Source of the DNA: Serripes groenlandicus
Taxonomy: Eukaryota > Mollusca > Bivalvia > Cardiida > Cardiidae
Assembly (NCBI GenBank): GCA_031761405.1
Contig: JASEVX010000006.1
Location: 25,801,097 to 25,865,096 of the forward strand
Direction: 5' to 3'
DNA: 64,000 nucleotides
Below, piece by piece: positions 42,301 through 51,840 of the stretch. Each line of letters begins with the position of its first letter. Within the stretch, counting starts at the first letter, position 1. Both the position numbers and the translations under genes were made by a program. The notes under the pieces were generated by a model. It worked only from the letters and a program-made list of their open reading frames with translations. It was not told the origin of the DNA and searched no databases.

Positions 42301-45300
42301 CAGCTCAACTACCTTGTGATGCTGAGTAAAACATATGTGTAAGATTTTAATAAATGCAATTTTATCACGATTCTAAACCCTTGGGGTTAAACTTGGTTTT
42401 CTTTTTAATTCTAAATGTTTTCTGATCCTGTATAAGTTAAGAAGTGGGCACAAGTGAACCATATCAGGAGTTTTGACATGGATTTAACCCTTTCCCTCAT
42501 AAAGACGCCTCCGCAGCAGACTACTTTTGAAAACTTCGTGACAAAAGGAGGAATTGCCCAAAACGAGCAATTTCTCCTTTTGCCACAATGTTTTCAACTC
42601 TATATTTTTTGCCCAGAAGATCTCAGTCATCTGCTGCAATTCTTTGTATCAGGGAAAGGGTTAATGAAACACATTAGAACAACAGTTGAATACAAAATCT
42701 GATTTTTTTTGCCGAGCTCCTGTAGCTCAGTCAGTAGCGATGCTGGCTGTCAATCTAGCGGTTGTGAGTTCGAACCCCAGCTCGACTGATATTCTTTACA
42801 ATGATTGACAAAAGTCATTTGTCTTTCACCAATGGGCTAACAGTCTATGTGGAAAAGCAGCCAGTTGCTTGGAATGTATGTTGAATGGAGTACTGATGTG
42901 AGAAACCCTGGAAACATATAAGTAGGTGAACTGGCCGCCGTGATATGACTGAAAAATTGTTGAAAACCAAATCAGATTTTATGCAAAATAATAATACAAA
43001 TTGTAATTTTGTTTCAGCATTAAGGTTGAAAGAAAAGTTGTGTTGGGTTACAACCATAGTGGAAGAGAGTGAAGAACTGTTGGCATCTATACTTCAAGAA
43101 GAAAATGGTAAGAATGATACAATGCCTAAAGAGTAAACATACAACTCCTCACATCTTGAAATCTTTTTTGTGACTTTGTCAACCATTATTATCCCCTAGG
43201 CTAACGAAGTTTGCGAGGGGATATAGTAATGGGACTGTCCGTTTGTTCGTTCGTCCGTCCGTCCGTAACAACCTTGTGACCACTCTACACTGAACTTCCT
43301 TCGACTGATCTTAACCAAACTTGGTATACAGTTAGTATATGGCAAGCTCTAGAGGCCTATTTATTTTCAAGGTCATAGGGTCAAGGTCAATGTCAAAATT
43401 GGACTACTATTTTCCCATATCAACAACCGTGTGACCACTCTACACTGAACATCCTTTGACCGATCTTAACCAAACTGGGTATACAGTTAGTATATATGGC
43501 AAGGTCTCTAGAAGGCTATTTATTTTCAAGGTCAAAGTTGGACTGAGTTTTTTCCCATATCAACAACCTTGTGACCACTCTACACTTAACATCCTTCGAC
43601 CGATCTTAACCAAACTTGGTATATGGCAAGGTCTAGAAGCCTATTTATTTTCAAGGTCATAGGTTAAAGGTCAAGGTCAAAATTTGACTGACTATTTTCC
43701 CATATCAACAACCTTGCGACCACTCTACACTGAACATCATTCGACTGATATTAACCAAACTTGCCATACATTTAGTGTATGGTAAGATCTAGAAGACTTT
43801 TGATTGTAAATGTCAACGGGCAAAGGTGGGGTCATTTGGTAAAGGCCAATTGCGGAGATAAGGACAAATTACACTTACTTCTCTGGTACATAACATTAAT
43901 AACAATTTAATAAAAGCAAGGACAAATAACGTTAGTTTTCTGGTACATAACATTAACATCTAGGTCATTGGCCATAGTTTTAAATTGAATACCGAGGGGA
44001 TGCATCTGCTTTGCGGTGCCCTGGTTTTGTTTTTGTATTTATAGATATATTGGTATTGTTATAATTCATTTGCTTACAACCGGCAGAATCAATATTTAGA
44101 GATTGGTTACATATCTTAAAAGTGGCTTGTGATGCTATCAAATTTGTAAAATCGAGGTCATGAAATATATTTGAGTCCTCCAGTAACAGCAAGCAATGTG
44201 TTTTGTGCATAATTACTGATACTTGTACCTATAAACTTGTCAGCATCTCAATAGTTTAGAGTCAAATGAAAATTTCGGTTGCGCAAATTGTAGTTATCAA
44301 TCTAATGGACAACTGATTAAAACTTTTAAAATCCCTAATTAATGCCACCAGGGCCGTGACACTTTTGAAAAGGGGACTGTTCAAACACAACTTGTGTTAC
44401 ATAAAATTGCCATTAAATCCAAAATAAATCCAGTAGATTTAATCCACCAGTTTCATAGTAAAAGTCTTGAATTGATTAAAATACTTGTTTTATCATGTTA
44501 AAAGCAAATTCTAGCAAGGCTATTAAAGCCCATTTTTGCTGATGAGGACTTGTCTTGCCATTAGGTACATTGTACATGTAGATCTATACATGTGATCAGT
44601 GTCATTATTATAGCTGAAATGTATTTCAAACAATATTTTTTCCTACTTTTTTTTAAAATCTTGATTTTTTTCAGCTTCACCCACTTGTGTAGCAACAAAT
44701 AGAAGTAAGAAAGGTTTGCATGACTTACTGCAAAGAACTGTTCTTCATGTACATTGTGAACTGTAGCTGTTAATTGGAAAGCAGTGTTATTGGTCACATG
44801 TATTAACCCTTTCCCTCATATGACAATTCTGCAGCAGACGACTTTTAACATATTTTGTCAAATAATAGAAAATCTCTATAATTGAATGGATAACCTATGA
44901 CTAAAAGTGGAAAACATTGTGACAAAAGGAGAAATTGCACGTTTTGTGCAATTTCTTCTTTTGTTACTATGTTTTCAAAAATCCGTCTGCTGCAGAGGCG
45001 TCAGAAAGCGTCTTTATGAGGGAAAGGGTTAAGCAGCCAGTACTCGGAACGTCCACCCATTATAATACAGAATAAATAAAACGGTATACAACAGCTGCCT
45101 ACCTAATGGAGCCACTGTTCAAACTTCCATTTAGAAGATGCATAAAACAGATGCATCTTCATATTAAAAATAATCAAATGTTTCTTAGAAAAAATATAAG
45201 AAATGTATTTTTATTGCACTAGGGCCTGTTATGGTAGAAAATAAAGGATCAGTAATATTTAGATACTTAACATCAAAGGTAATATATGAACATACCTGTT

Positions 45301-47399
45301 ATAGGACTTGATTAAGTGAAAGTTCTATTTTAACATGTCTCTGTAAATCAAATAAACATTAGATATTCTTGTCTCTAATTCCATTGTAGCAAAAAAAGCA
45401 GCTTTTATTAAAATAAAATTCTTTGATTCAGGTTTGACTGACGCACGAGGAGAGTATGTGAATTGTCTACAAAAACTGAAAGACCAAAGGTTTGTGACCA
45501 CAGTATTTTTTTTTATGACCTGTACATATCAATTTAATATTTCCTGCCTTCAGCGAAATTTTAAGTGTTATTTTCACTGTTTTGCCAGAAACACTTATTT
45601 ATACCTGTTTAAAAACTGATTTTTACCCCCACTGGCTTATGTCATGGCAATTTGTCCGTTGTGCGTGCGTTAACACTTGGCTTCAAACAATTTCTCTGTA
45701 ACCATCGGGCCAATTTGGGATAGAACTTCAAAGGAACCATACTCTCATTGATCTCTCTCTGATTCCTTCAAATCTTTTGGATTCATTGACAACTTTGACT
45801 ACCATAGCATGAAAAAAGGGGCCAAAATGCAAACACTTAAAAAATCATCTCCCAATCTGCTTGCTTGATTTTCATGTAAGTACACAGGAATAATCCTTTG
45901 GGGACCTTCTACCAGATTCCTTCAAATGTTAGGGATCTATTGAGAACTTTGACCGCCATGGCACGGAAAAAGGCCCAAAATGCAAAAACTTAAAAAAAAA
46001 CTTCTCCCAATCTGCTTGCTGGATTATGTAAATACAAAGGAATGATCCTTAGGGGGATCCTTTACCAGATTCCGTTAAATCTTTTGGATCAATTGAGAAA
46101 TTTTACTAACGGGGCATGGAAAAGGGGCCAAAAGCCCAACAAATTCTTCTCAGAATCTATTTGATGGATTTCCATATTGTTACACAGGATTGATACTTAT
46201 ATGGTTCTCTCTCAGATTCCTTAAAATGTTATGGAACCATCGAGAACCTTGGCTACCGTGGCATGAATAAGAGGTCGAAAGACAAACAAAATTAAAAAAT
46301 CTTCTTCCAATCTGCTTGCTGGATTTTCATGTAATTACAGAGGTGTTCTTTAGATGCCCCTCTACGAGATTCCTTCAAATCTTTTGGCTCCCTTTAAAAC
46401 TTTGACTACTGTGGCATGGCAAAGAGTCTGAAAGGCAAAAGCAATTGAAATCTTCTCCTTCCAATCTGCTATCTAGATTTTCATGTAATTACACAGGGAT
46501 GTTCCTTAGATGACCAGATTCCTTCAAGTCTTTTGGATCTCGTTAAAACTTTGACTACCGCTTCTTGGCAAAAATCTTCTCCTTAGAATGTGTATGATGG
46601 ATTTCCATATAATTACACAAGATTGATCCTCAACCTCACAATGTTCTCTCAAAGATTCCTTCATATATTTTGGATACTGTGGTATGAAAAAAGGGCCAAA
46701 CGGCAAAATCTTTAAACGAATTATCCTGAAATCAACTTGCTGAATTTTTATATAATTACATGTGAATATACTTTATTTCCTCATGTCATTAATTTGGTAA
46801 AAGATAAACAACATAAGGCAGGGTTATTTTTTTTCATGACAGTGGAGCGATACTGGCCCTCTTGGGCTCTTGTTTAATGATATAATTATGTTGATCTTAT
46901 TTGCTATGAATAAAATATGGTATCATGAAAGAACTAGATTCAGTAAACTTTAAGCTTCAAATGACATCTACTCCTTGTCCACTGGAAGAATTTCAGCCAA
47001 ACTTAATAGGAGTGTTATTCGGGGGATCCTCTTCCAAAGTTGTTCAAAGATATAAATTCTATAAAGAACTTTGTTTGCTGCGGCATCAGAAAGGCAGAAA
47101 AATGCCATTATTCTAAAATTATGTACTTTCACAGCTATCAGAATACTCTTTAACTAGTTTAGTAAATGCATTGTGTCAGCAGAACATCGTAATTGTATGT
47201 TAAATGTATTTTTTGTTTTTTGTAGATTAGGGGGCTGAAGCATTAGTAAGAATCGTTAAAACAATGTTTGTTTTTCTTTTTCTTTTTCAGACAAAGAGGC
47301 TATCATGGCTTTTCTAAGACAGAACAGATTAGAATAGATTTTATCAAGCATCTGACAATAAATAAACAGTACAAAAAGACAAGAGGAGAATTAATTTAA
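36311..47399 (+). CDS. Split gene for a small, probably helical protein of 94 aa (unrecognised)
   Basis: Four exons: 36311-36338 (ATG start, donor GTAAGTAA), 43018-43107 (acceptor 'taattttgtttcag', donor GTAAGAAT), 45432-45489 (acceptor 'ttctttgattcag', donor GTTTGT) and 47291-47399 (acceptor of 17 pyrimidine-rich bases ending 'ctttttcag', stop TAA). The phases (1, 1, 2) all match, giving 95 codons with stop. Residues 10-39 look amphipathic ('VEESEELLASILQEEN'). Residues 48-61 and 66-90 are rich in Lys, Arg and Gln ('YVNCLQKLKDQRQRG', 'FSKTEQIRIDFIKHL'). There is no signal peptide or membrane segment. I do not recognise the family; a coiled-coil subunit of an intracellular complex is a guess. 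A possible extra 42-nt phase-1 exon at 38473-38514 would make 108 aa. The first exon is the weakest link. Confidence 0.5.
36800..37560. repeat. Interspersed repeat with about 145-bp internal reiterations
   Basis: 'gatatctaggccaagttt', 'gtcaaaaactaggtcacta' and 'aatcttgtttacactctgga' recur five times. The same family fills 47820-48360 and 49160-49440. It lies in the first intron of the split gene. Confidence 0.8.
37620..37690. mobile_element. Family 2 MITE fragment
   Basis: 'caacaaacattgccgccagg' and 'ccattggccctgaaagagtc' resemble the right half of the family 2 MITE. Confidence 0.4.
37807..38009. mobile_element. TTAA-bounded MITE (family 1), intronic
   Basis: It runs from 'ttaaccctttccttcata' to 'gtatgagggaaagggttaa'. 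Part of the left half of the central hairpin is deleted. Confidence 0.85.
38031..38260. mobile_element. TTAA-bounded MITE (family 1), full length, intronic
   Basis: Best full copy: ends 'ttaaccctttcccttata' and 'gtatgagggaaagggttaa', boxes 'ctctgcagcagacggctttt' and 'gtcgtctgctgcagaatt', and central hairpin 'aaattgcacaaaacgtgcaa'. It starts 21 bp after the previous copy ends, in the same orientation. Confidence 0.9.
38940..39115 (+). mobile_element. SINE family B, 3' part
   Basis: 'ccaattggctaacagtatat', 'cagtcagttgcttggaaagt' and 'gtaatgatatgccagaaaac', ending 'aaaccccaatcaataatcaa'. Confidence 0.75.
39349..39978. mobile_element. Non-autonomous hAT-like element with target duplication
   Basis: The left end 'cagggcctgctctgg' (39355) and right end 'acagcgcgggccctg' (ending 39972) are inverted repeats matching 12 of 15. 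Both ends are flanked by 'tgtcaa' (39349-39354 and 39973-39978). CAGGG ends are typical of hAT elements. A repeated 'cttcgccactt' motif occurs inside. No transposase. Confidence 0.6.
39979..40914. repeat. Tandem 63-bp pair followed by decayed repeat
   Basis: 'agattgggtcaaggtcactg' with 'ttgcttaaaatatatata' occurs at 40015-40077 and 40078-40141. 40240-40700 holds decayed interspersed repeat phrases ('gtcaaaaattaggacact'). Confidence 0.65.
40915..41215 (+). mobile_element. SINE family B, complete
   Basis: Head 'gatcagtcggtagcaatgtg' and B box 'gagagtttgaacctcagc'. Body 'cattctttccgacgtttgac', 'ccaaagggctaacagtctat' and 'cagccagttccttggaaagt'. 3' module 'cgccgtgatatgactgaaaa', 'gttgaaaacgccgttaaatc' and tail CCAATCAATC. 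Confidence 0.85.
41216..41900. other. Intronic spacer
   Basis: AT-rich; no exon with coherent splice sites and phase was found. Confidence 0.35.
41925..42064. mobile_element. Decayed family 1 MITE
   Basis: 'cttcagcaagagacatatga', 'tcttcttttgcaattatatt' and 'gacgtctgctgcagatgtgt', ending 'aagaggtta'. The central hairpin is degraded. Confidence 0.5.
42484..42664. mobile_element. TTAA-bounded MITE (family 1), intronic
   Basis: It runs from 'ttaaccctttccctcata' to 'gtatcagggaaagggttaa', with a well-kept central hairpin 'attgcccaaaacgagcaatt'. Confidence 0.85.
42712..42968 (+). mobile_element. SINE family B, complete head and body, 50 bp before an exon
   Basis: Head 'ctcctgtagctcagtcagta' (A box), 'gttgtgagttcgaaccccag' (B box). 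Body 'tcaccaatgggctaacagtc' and 'cagccagttgcttggaatgt'. Module 'cgccgtgatatgactgaaaa' to 'attgttgaaaacc'. The tail is lost. It ends about 50 bp before the 43018 splice acceptor. Confidence 0.9.
43191..43800. repeat. Interspersed repeat with four reiterations of about 150 bp
   Basis: It starts with a hairpin 'tatcccctaggctaacgaag' / 'gcgaggggatatag' and a CCGT run. It then repeats 'gaccactctacactgaac', 'gatcttaaccaaacttgg' and 'tatttattttcaaggtcata' at about 43280, 43430, 43575 and 43720. Confidence 0.8.
43801..44802. other. Intronic spacer
   Basis: AT-rich with a short doubled phrase 'aaggacaaatta/aac..ttctggtacataacatta' at 43860-43950. No gene or exon with support. Confidence 0.35.
44803..45032. 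mobile_element. TTAA-bounded MITE (family 1), full length, intronic
   Basis: It runs from 'ttaaccctttccctcatatg' to 'tatgagggaaagggttaa'. It is the reverse complement of the 38031 copy, with central hairpin 'aaattgcacgttttgtgcaa'. Confidence 0.9.
45640..46870. repeat. Intronic interspersed repeat with about eight 135-bp reiterations
   Basis: 'gattccttcaaatcttttgg', 'gagaactttgactaccgtgg' and 'ccaatctgcttgctggattt' recur every 130-150 bp. It ends in 'gactgg/gtggagcgatactggccctcttg', a phrase also found at 50085-50115. Confidence 0.8.
46925..47060. repeat. Decayed repeat fragment
   Basis: 'tttcagccaaacttaatagg' and 'gttgctgcggcatcagaaagg'-like wording is shared with 51900-52020 and 52960-53060. 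The 63-codon open frame here is repeat sequence, not an exon. Confidence 0.5.
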
Positions 47400-47630
47400 G
47401 ACAGGAAAACTGCACGCCCAAATCTTAGTCGAAAGCTTGACCAGATTCATTTTTAAACCAACTAATCATAGAATAGTGTGTGCCATTCAGACCAACATTT
47501 TATTGTGTGTTCAGTATATGTTGATTGATAAAACATGAGGCCCCTGATGGCCCTGTAACCCTCACCATTGATCTATAGATAACACTTTAACAAGTAATAA
47601 GTTTGATAAACCATTGTAAAAGAGTCTTAA

Positions 47631-47636
47631 ATTAAA
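47631..47636 (+). terminator. Possible poly(A) signal ATTAAA
   Basis: The ATTAAA variant lies about 235 nt past the stop of the split gene. No canonical AATAAA lies closer in the 3' UTR. Confidence 0.3.
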
Positions 47637-47649
47637 CGTTTCTTACATT

Positions 47650-49160
47650 TGGCCAAGTGATGCAGTTTTTAGCTCGCCATAGCTCAAATTGCTAAAAGTG
47701 AGTATTTGTGATCGCCTTTTGTTTGTTGTTTGTCCGTCGTAAAATTTTTGCTTGTTAATTCTCTTGAGGCCACTATTATCATCCAATCTTCATGAGACTT
47801 ATTTAGTTTGTATATCTAGCCAAATTAAAGTTAAATTCTGTTAACACTCTGGAAGACGCCTTTTTGGCTTGAGCATGTTGAAACTTTGTCAGAATATTTG
47901 CCTGGATGATATCTAGGCTAAGATTGAATATGGGTCGGGTCCGGTCAAAATCTAGGTCACTAGGCCAAATTGTAGAACAATCTTGTTTACACTATAGAGA
48001 CCGCATTTTTGACTTGAGCAGCTTGAGAGTTATTCTTGATATCTAGGCCAAGTTCGAATACGGGTCATTTGGGATAAAAAACTAGGGCACTAGGCCAGGT
48101 TGAAGGACAATCTTTTTAACATTCTGGAAGCTGCATTTTTGGCTTGTGCATGTCTCGATGATATTTAGGCATAGATCAAATATGGGTCATGTCCAGTCAA
48201 ACACTAGGTCACTACGCCAAATAGAAAGTAAACCTTGTTAACACTATGTTTTGCTTCAGCAGCTTGAAACATTGTCGGAATATTTGTCTTGATGCTACCT
48301 AGGCAAAGTTTGAATATGGGTCATGTCTGGTAAAAAAATAAAATCTTGTTTAAACAGTCTAAATGCAGCATTTTTAGCTCGACTTTTGAAAAAAACGAGA
48401 GCTATTGTCATGACCCTGGCGTCGTCGGCAGCGGCGTCGTCGTCCGGTTAAGGTTTTTTGTTTAGTTCAGCTTTTTTTCTGTTTTCTAACAAACTACTAC
48501 TGTTAAAGTCACTAAACATAATCATAATATGTTAAATAATAAAAGTATATAGCTGGAAATCTTTATTTGTTTCACTTAAATCTTCAAAACGTAAGGTTAA
48601 GGTTTTTTGTTTAGCTCAGGTTTTTGACAATTTTTTACTCATGATTTTTCATATCTTAAAAACTTTTATTTTTTTTGCTTGAAACTTCACAAACTTGCTG
48701 AGTGTCTTAAGTTGACCTTATATAACAAGTTTCATAACTCTGTAAATAGTATTGACAAAATTATCTCCCCATTTCGATTTAGAAAATCTACTTTGAAGGG
48801 TGAAAAATGGTGATAACTGAAACACAATTTAACCTATAGCTTTGAAACTTCCTAAACTTATTCAATGTCTTAACATAACTTGATACAACAAGTTCCATAA
48901 CCCTGAACTTAATATTGACCAAATTATCCCCCCTTTTGGACTTAGAAAATCTACACTGAAGGTGTTGTCATCCGGTTAAGGTTTTTTATTAGCTCGACTT
49001 TTGAAAAAAACGAGAGCTATTGTCATGACCCTGGCGTCGTCATCTAGGGCGGCGGTGGCGTGGTCGTCCGGTTAAGGTTGATTGTTTAGCTCATTTTTTT
49101 ATTTATTTTTTTTCCCTATCAGTCGAGCGTCTGTGCCGTACGCGGTGCTCTTGTTTATTT
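47650..49160. repeat. Interspersed repeats, including AGCTCGACTTTT hairpin copies
   Basis: The 'tctaggtcactaggccaaat' family occupies 47820-48360. Two copies of 'agctcgacttttgaaaaaaa' 'cgagagctattgtcatgacc' 'ctggcgtcgtc' (48376 and 48991) each form a short AGCTCG/CGAGAGCT hairpin. They are followed by 'cgtccggttaagg'. The block ends 'cggtgctcttgttta' at 49158. Confidence 0.7.
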
Positions 49161-50120
49161 GAGCATGTTGAATCTTTGTTAGAATGTGTGTTTTGATGAT
49201 ATTAAAGCTATGTTCCCCTATAGGTCAAGTCCAGTCAAAAACATATCACTTGACCAAATTTAAAAAAAATCTTGTTTACAGTGTATTTCTTGTTTCAGCA
49301 GCATGATACTTTATCAGAATGTTTGTTTTGACGATATCTAGGCCAAGTTCGATATGTGTCATGTCCTGTAAAAAAACACTAGGTCACTAAGCGAAATTGA
49401 AGTCACTCTGGAAGACGTTTTTTTTATTTGAGGATGTTGAAACTTTGTCAGAATGTGTGTTTTGATGAAAATAGCATACATGACCACAACGTTATTGTGA
49501 AAGACTATGTGGTTGGCCCTCTTGTTAGCTTCACTGTGCTTCTTCCGAAATTGCTTCAATATTTTTTAATCCTTGCAAAATTTTGGTTTCCATGGCAAGC
49601 GAAAGGAAAAACTTTAAAAATCTCCTCCTCCAAAACTGGTTGGCCAATTTTCATATAATTATGTGACCCTCTGATTCATTCAAGCCTTGTTAATTGGTCA
49701 AAAACAAGGTCGCCATAGGGCGAGGTTGTTCATTTTATAAGGCTTTAGTGAAAACTTTAAAAGTATTCTTCTCAAAAAGTATAAAGTGGATTTTCAAATG
49801 ATTTTGTCCAAGTGGTCCTTGGGTGACCCTCTATCAGATTCCTTCAAGCCATGTTGATTGGTCAACAAAATATGGCAGCAAGGAGGTTGTGCTGTTTTGC
49901 CTTATGTGGATGAAATGAAAACTTTAAAAATCTTCTCCAAAAGTATGAAGCCTATTTTCAAATCGTTCTGTAGAAATGTTCCTTTGTTGAACCTGTATGA
50001 GATTCAATCAAGGCATGTTGATCTGTCAAAAAAGATGGCCGTCGGGGTGGAGCTGTTTTGCATTGTAGGGCAATTGTGAGTTTATTTTTGACTGGAGCGG
50101 TTTTGGCCCTCTTGTTAATG
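49161..50120. repeat. Continuation of decayed interspersed repeats
   Basis: 'ctaggtcactaagcgaaatt' first, then three reiterations of 'gattccttcaagccatgttg' and 'attggtcaaaa..aaggtcgcca', ending 'tttggccctcttgtta'. Short frames at 49428-49658 and 49858-50079 come from this repeat. Confidence 0.65.
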
Positions 50121-50481
50121 TGCCAGTTTAAAAAGTGCTCAAGATAACCTATTGTGATAGTCTAATGTCGTGTTGTGTGGCAGTCAGAGCGCCAGCATTA
50201 TGAAGATGAGTGGGGAATTTTAGTAAGAAACCAAAATACTAGTTAGATATCCATGAAGATGAATAAAGTGTCAATTGTCATGATAAAACTGAACAATTGA
50301 TGAAAAATACATAACATCGAAATAAATTTATGAGTTTTGTGTAACACTGAGCCTATCGAAACCAAGTTTCACAGGATTTTTTCTTGTGTTGTCCTAAAAA
50401 TCAAATTGTAATAGAAATGTACTTGCAACAAGACTTGAGAGGACTTTGCACTTTTACAAAAATCATAGTGTCAAGTTCTTG

Positions 50482-50748
50482 ATTATACCCCCTTCGAAGA
50501 AGAGGGGGTATATAGGAGTTACTGTGTCAAGCAGTCTGTCTGTCTCTCTGTCGGTCCGAAGCCATATTTCTTACAAACCACTGGGTGGAATTCAATAAAG
50601 ATTTACATGAAGCTTCTATACCAAGAGGAGATGTGCATATCCTAAAGGGGTTACAATTGCATGATATTTTACTAATTAAGTTATGGTGTAGGTCAAGGTG
50701 CTGTTTAGGGGGTATTTATCATCTTCAGTGATAGTTCTTGTTCTTGTT
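50482..50748. mobile_element. Repeat with CCCCCTTCGAAG hairpin start, copy 1
   Basis: It starts 'ttatacccccttcgaagaag' 'agggggtatata' (hairpin), then 'caaaccactgggtggaattc' and 'tatttatcatcttcagtgat' to 'agttcttgtt'. The paired copy lies at 51157-51429. Confidence 0.75.
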
Positions 50749-51156
50749 TGAAGTCTTGATTTGCATTTATATGTTTCTTTTGTGACCCTCTTCCATCATG
50801 GCTGGTTGTGAAAACTTTTCTCCGCTCGGATCAATCGGCCAATTTCCATTATTGTCGCAAAAATTCAACATTATTCAAGCCATTTGGAACCAGAGCTAAA
50901 TTTTAGGAAATCCACTTTTTTTCAACACAATCTATGGCAATGAGCCAGTTTCAAACAAATTTCCCCAACAAATCTTTGATAGCCCTCATTCAGAATGTCC
51001 AAAGTTTTTTTTGTCTAAAAATTGTGGCATTTTCCAAAATATCTTGGAAACTGTTGATTGATCAAAGATAACGCCCGAGAGGGAATTGATAACTAAACTT
51101 TTGTTCATCAATCTAGATTTTTTTTGAAATTTCAATGCCATACATTTATACCCTAA

Positions 51157-51429
51157 TTATACCCCCCTTCGAAGAAGAGTGGGTATATAGGAGTTGCTGT
51201 GTCTGTCGGTCGGAAGCCATATTTTGTCCGGCTTATTTGTTACAAACCACTGGGTGGAATTCAATAAGTTTTTACATGAAGCTTCTATACCAAGGAGAGA
51301 TGTGCATATCCTAAAGGTCTTACAATTGAGTGTTATTTTACAGAGTTATGGCATTTTTACTTATTAAGTTGTGGTGTAGGTCAAGGTGCTGTTTTGGGGT
51401 ATTTATCATCTTCAGTGATAGTTCTTGTT
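51157..51429. mobile_element. Repeat with CCCCCTTCGAAG hairpin start, copy 2
   Basis: Same start and end as copy 1 with small indels: 'ttataccccccttcgaagaa', 'gtgggtatataggagttgct' and 'cttcagtgatagttcttgtt'. The 400 bp between the copies hold no gene. Confidence 0.75.
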
Positions 51430-51840
51430 ATTTCTAATTTAACCACTACAATTGTTGTTTGGTGCTCAAGTGAACGATTTTAGGGTCATTATGACAATCT
51501 TTTGTGCTGTGATAGTTTTAGGATAACGTTTATTTAAACTTATTGCATTGTCAAAGAAATGTGAGTGTATGTTTAGGGATGGGAGTATGAAGGAGGGGGA
51601 GAGATGTTGCAAGAGATTGTATAATTAGTTCAGTTTGGGCCCAGTACAAACCTAGATGTACAGACAAATTTTCACTTTGTGATAACCATAATATGATCCA
51701 AGCTTTAGCGGCATACCGGTATATATGCGAGCCGCAACAAGAAAATAATGGTCTTTGTTACTCTCCGTAACATGAATGAATAAAGGTAATTTGGCCTAAA
51801 AAATAAATAGGGCTACAAATCTTGGCTTTAAGATCACCTG
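51430..51840. other. No recognisable gene
   Basis: AT-rich spacer. Confidence 0.35.

Noticed and set aside
42712..42790. tRNA gene
   Set aside because: A and B boxes are present, but the head continues into a SINE body with a shared 3' module and the acceptor stem does not pair.
46925..47116. 63-codon frame just before the last exon of the split gene
   Set aside because: The sequence is a copy of a dispersed repeat also seen near 51900 and 52960.
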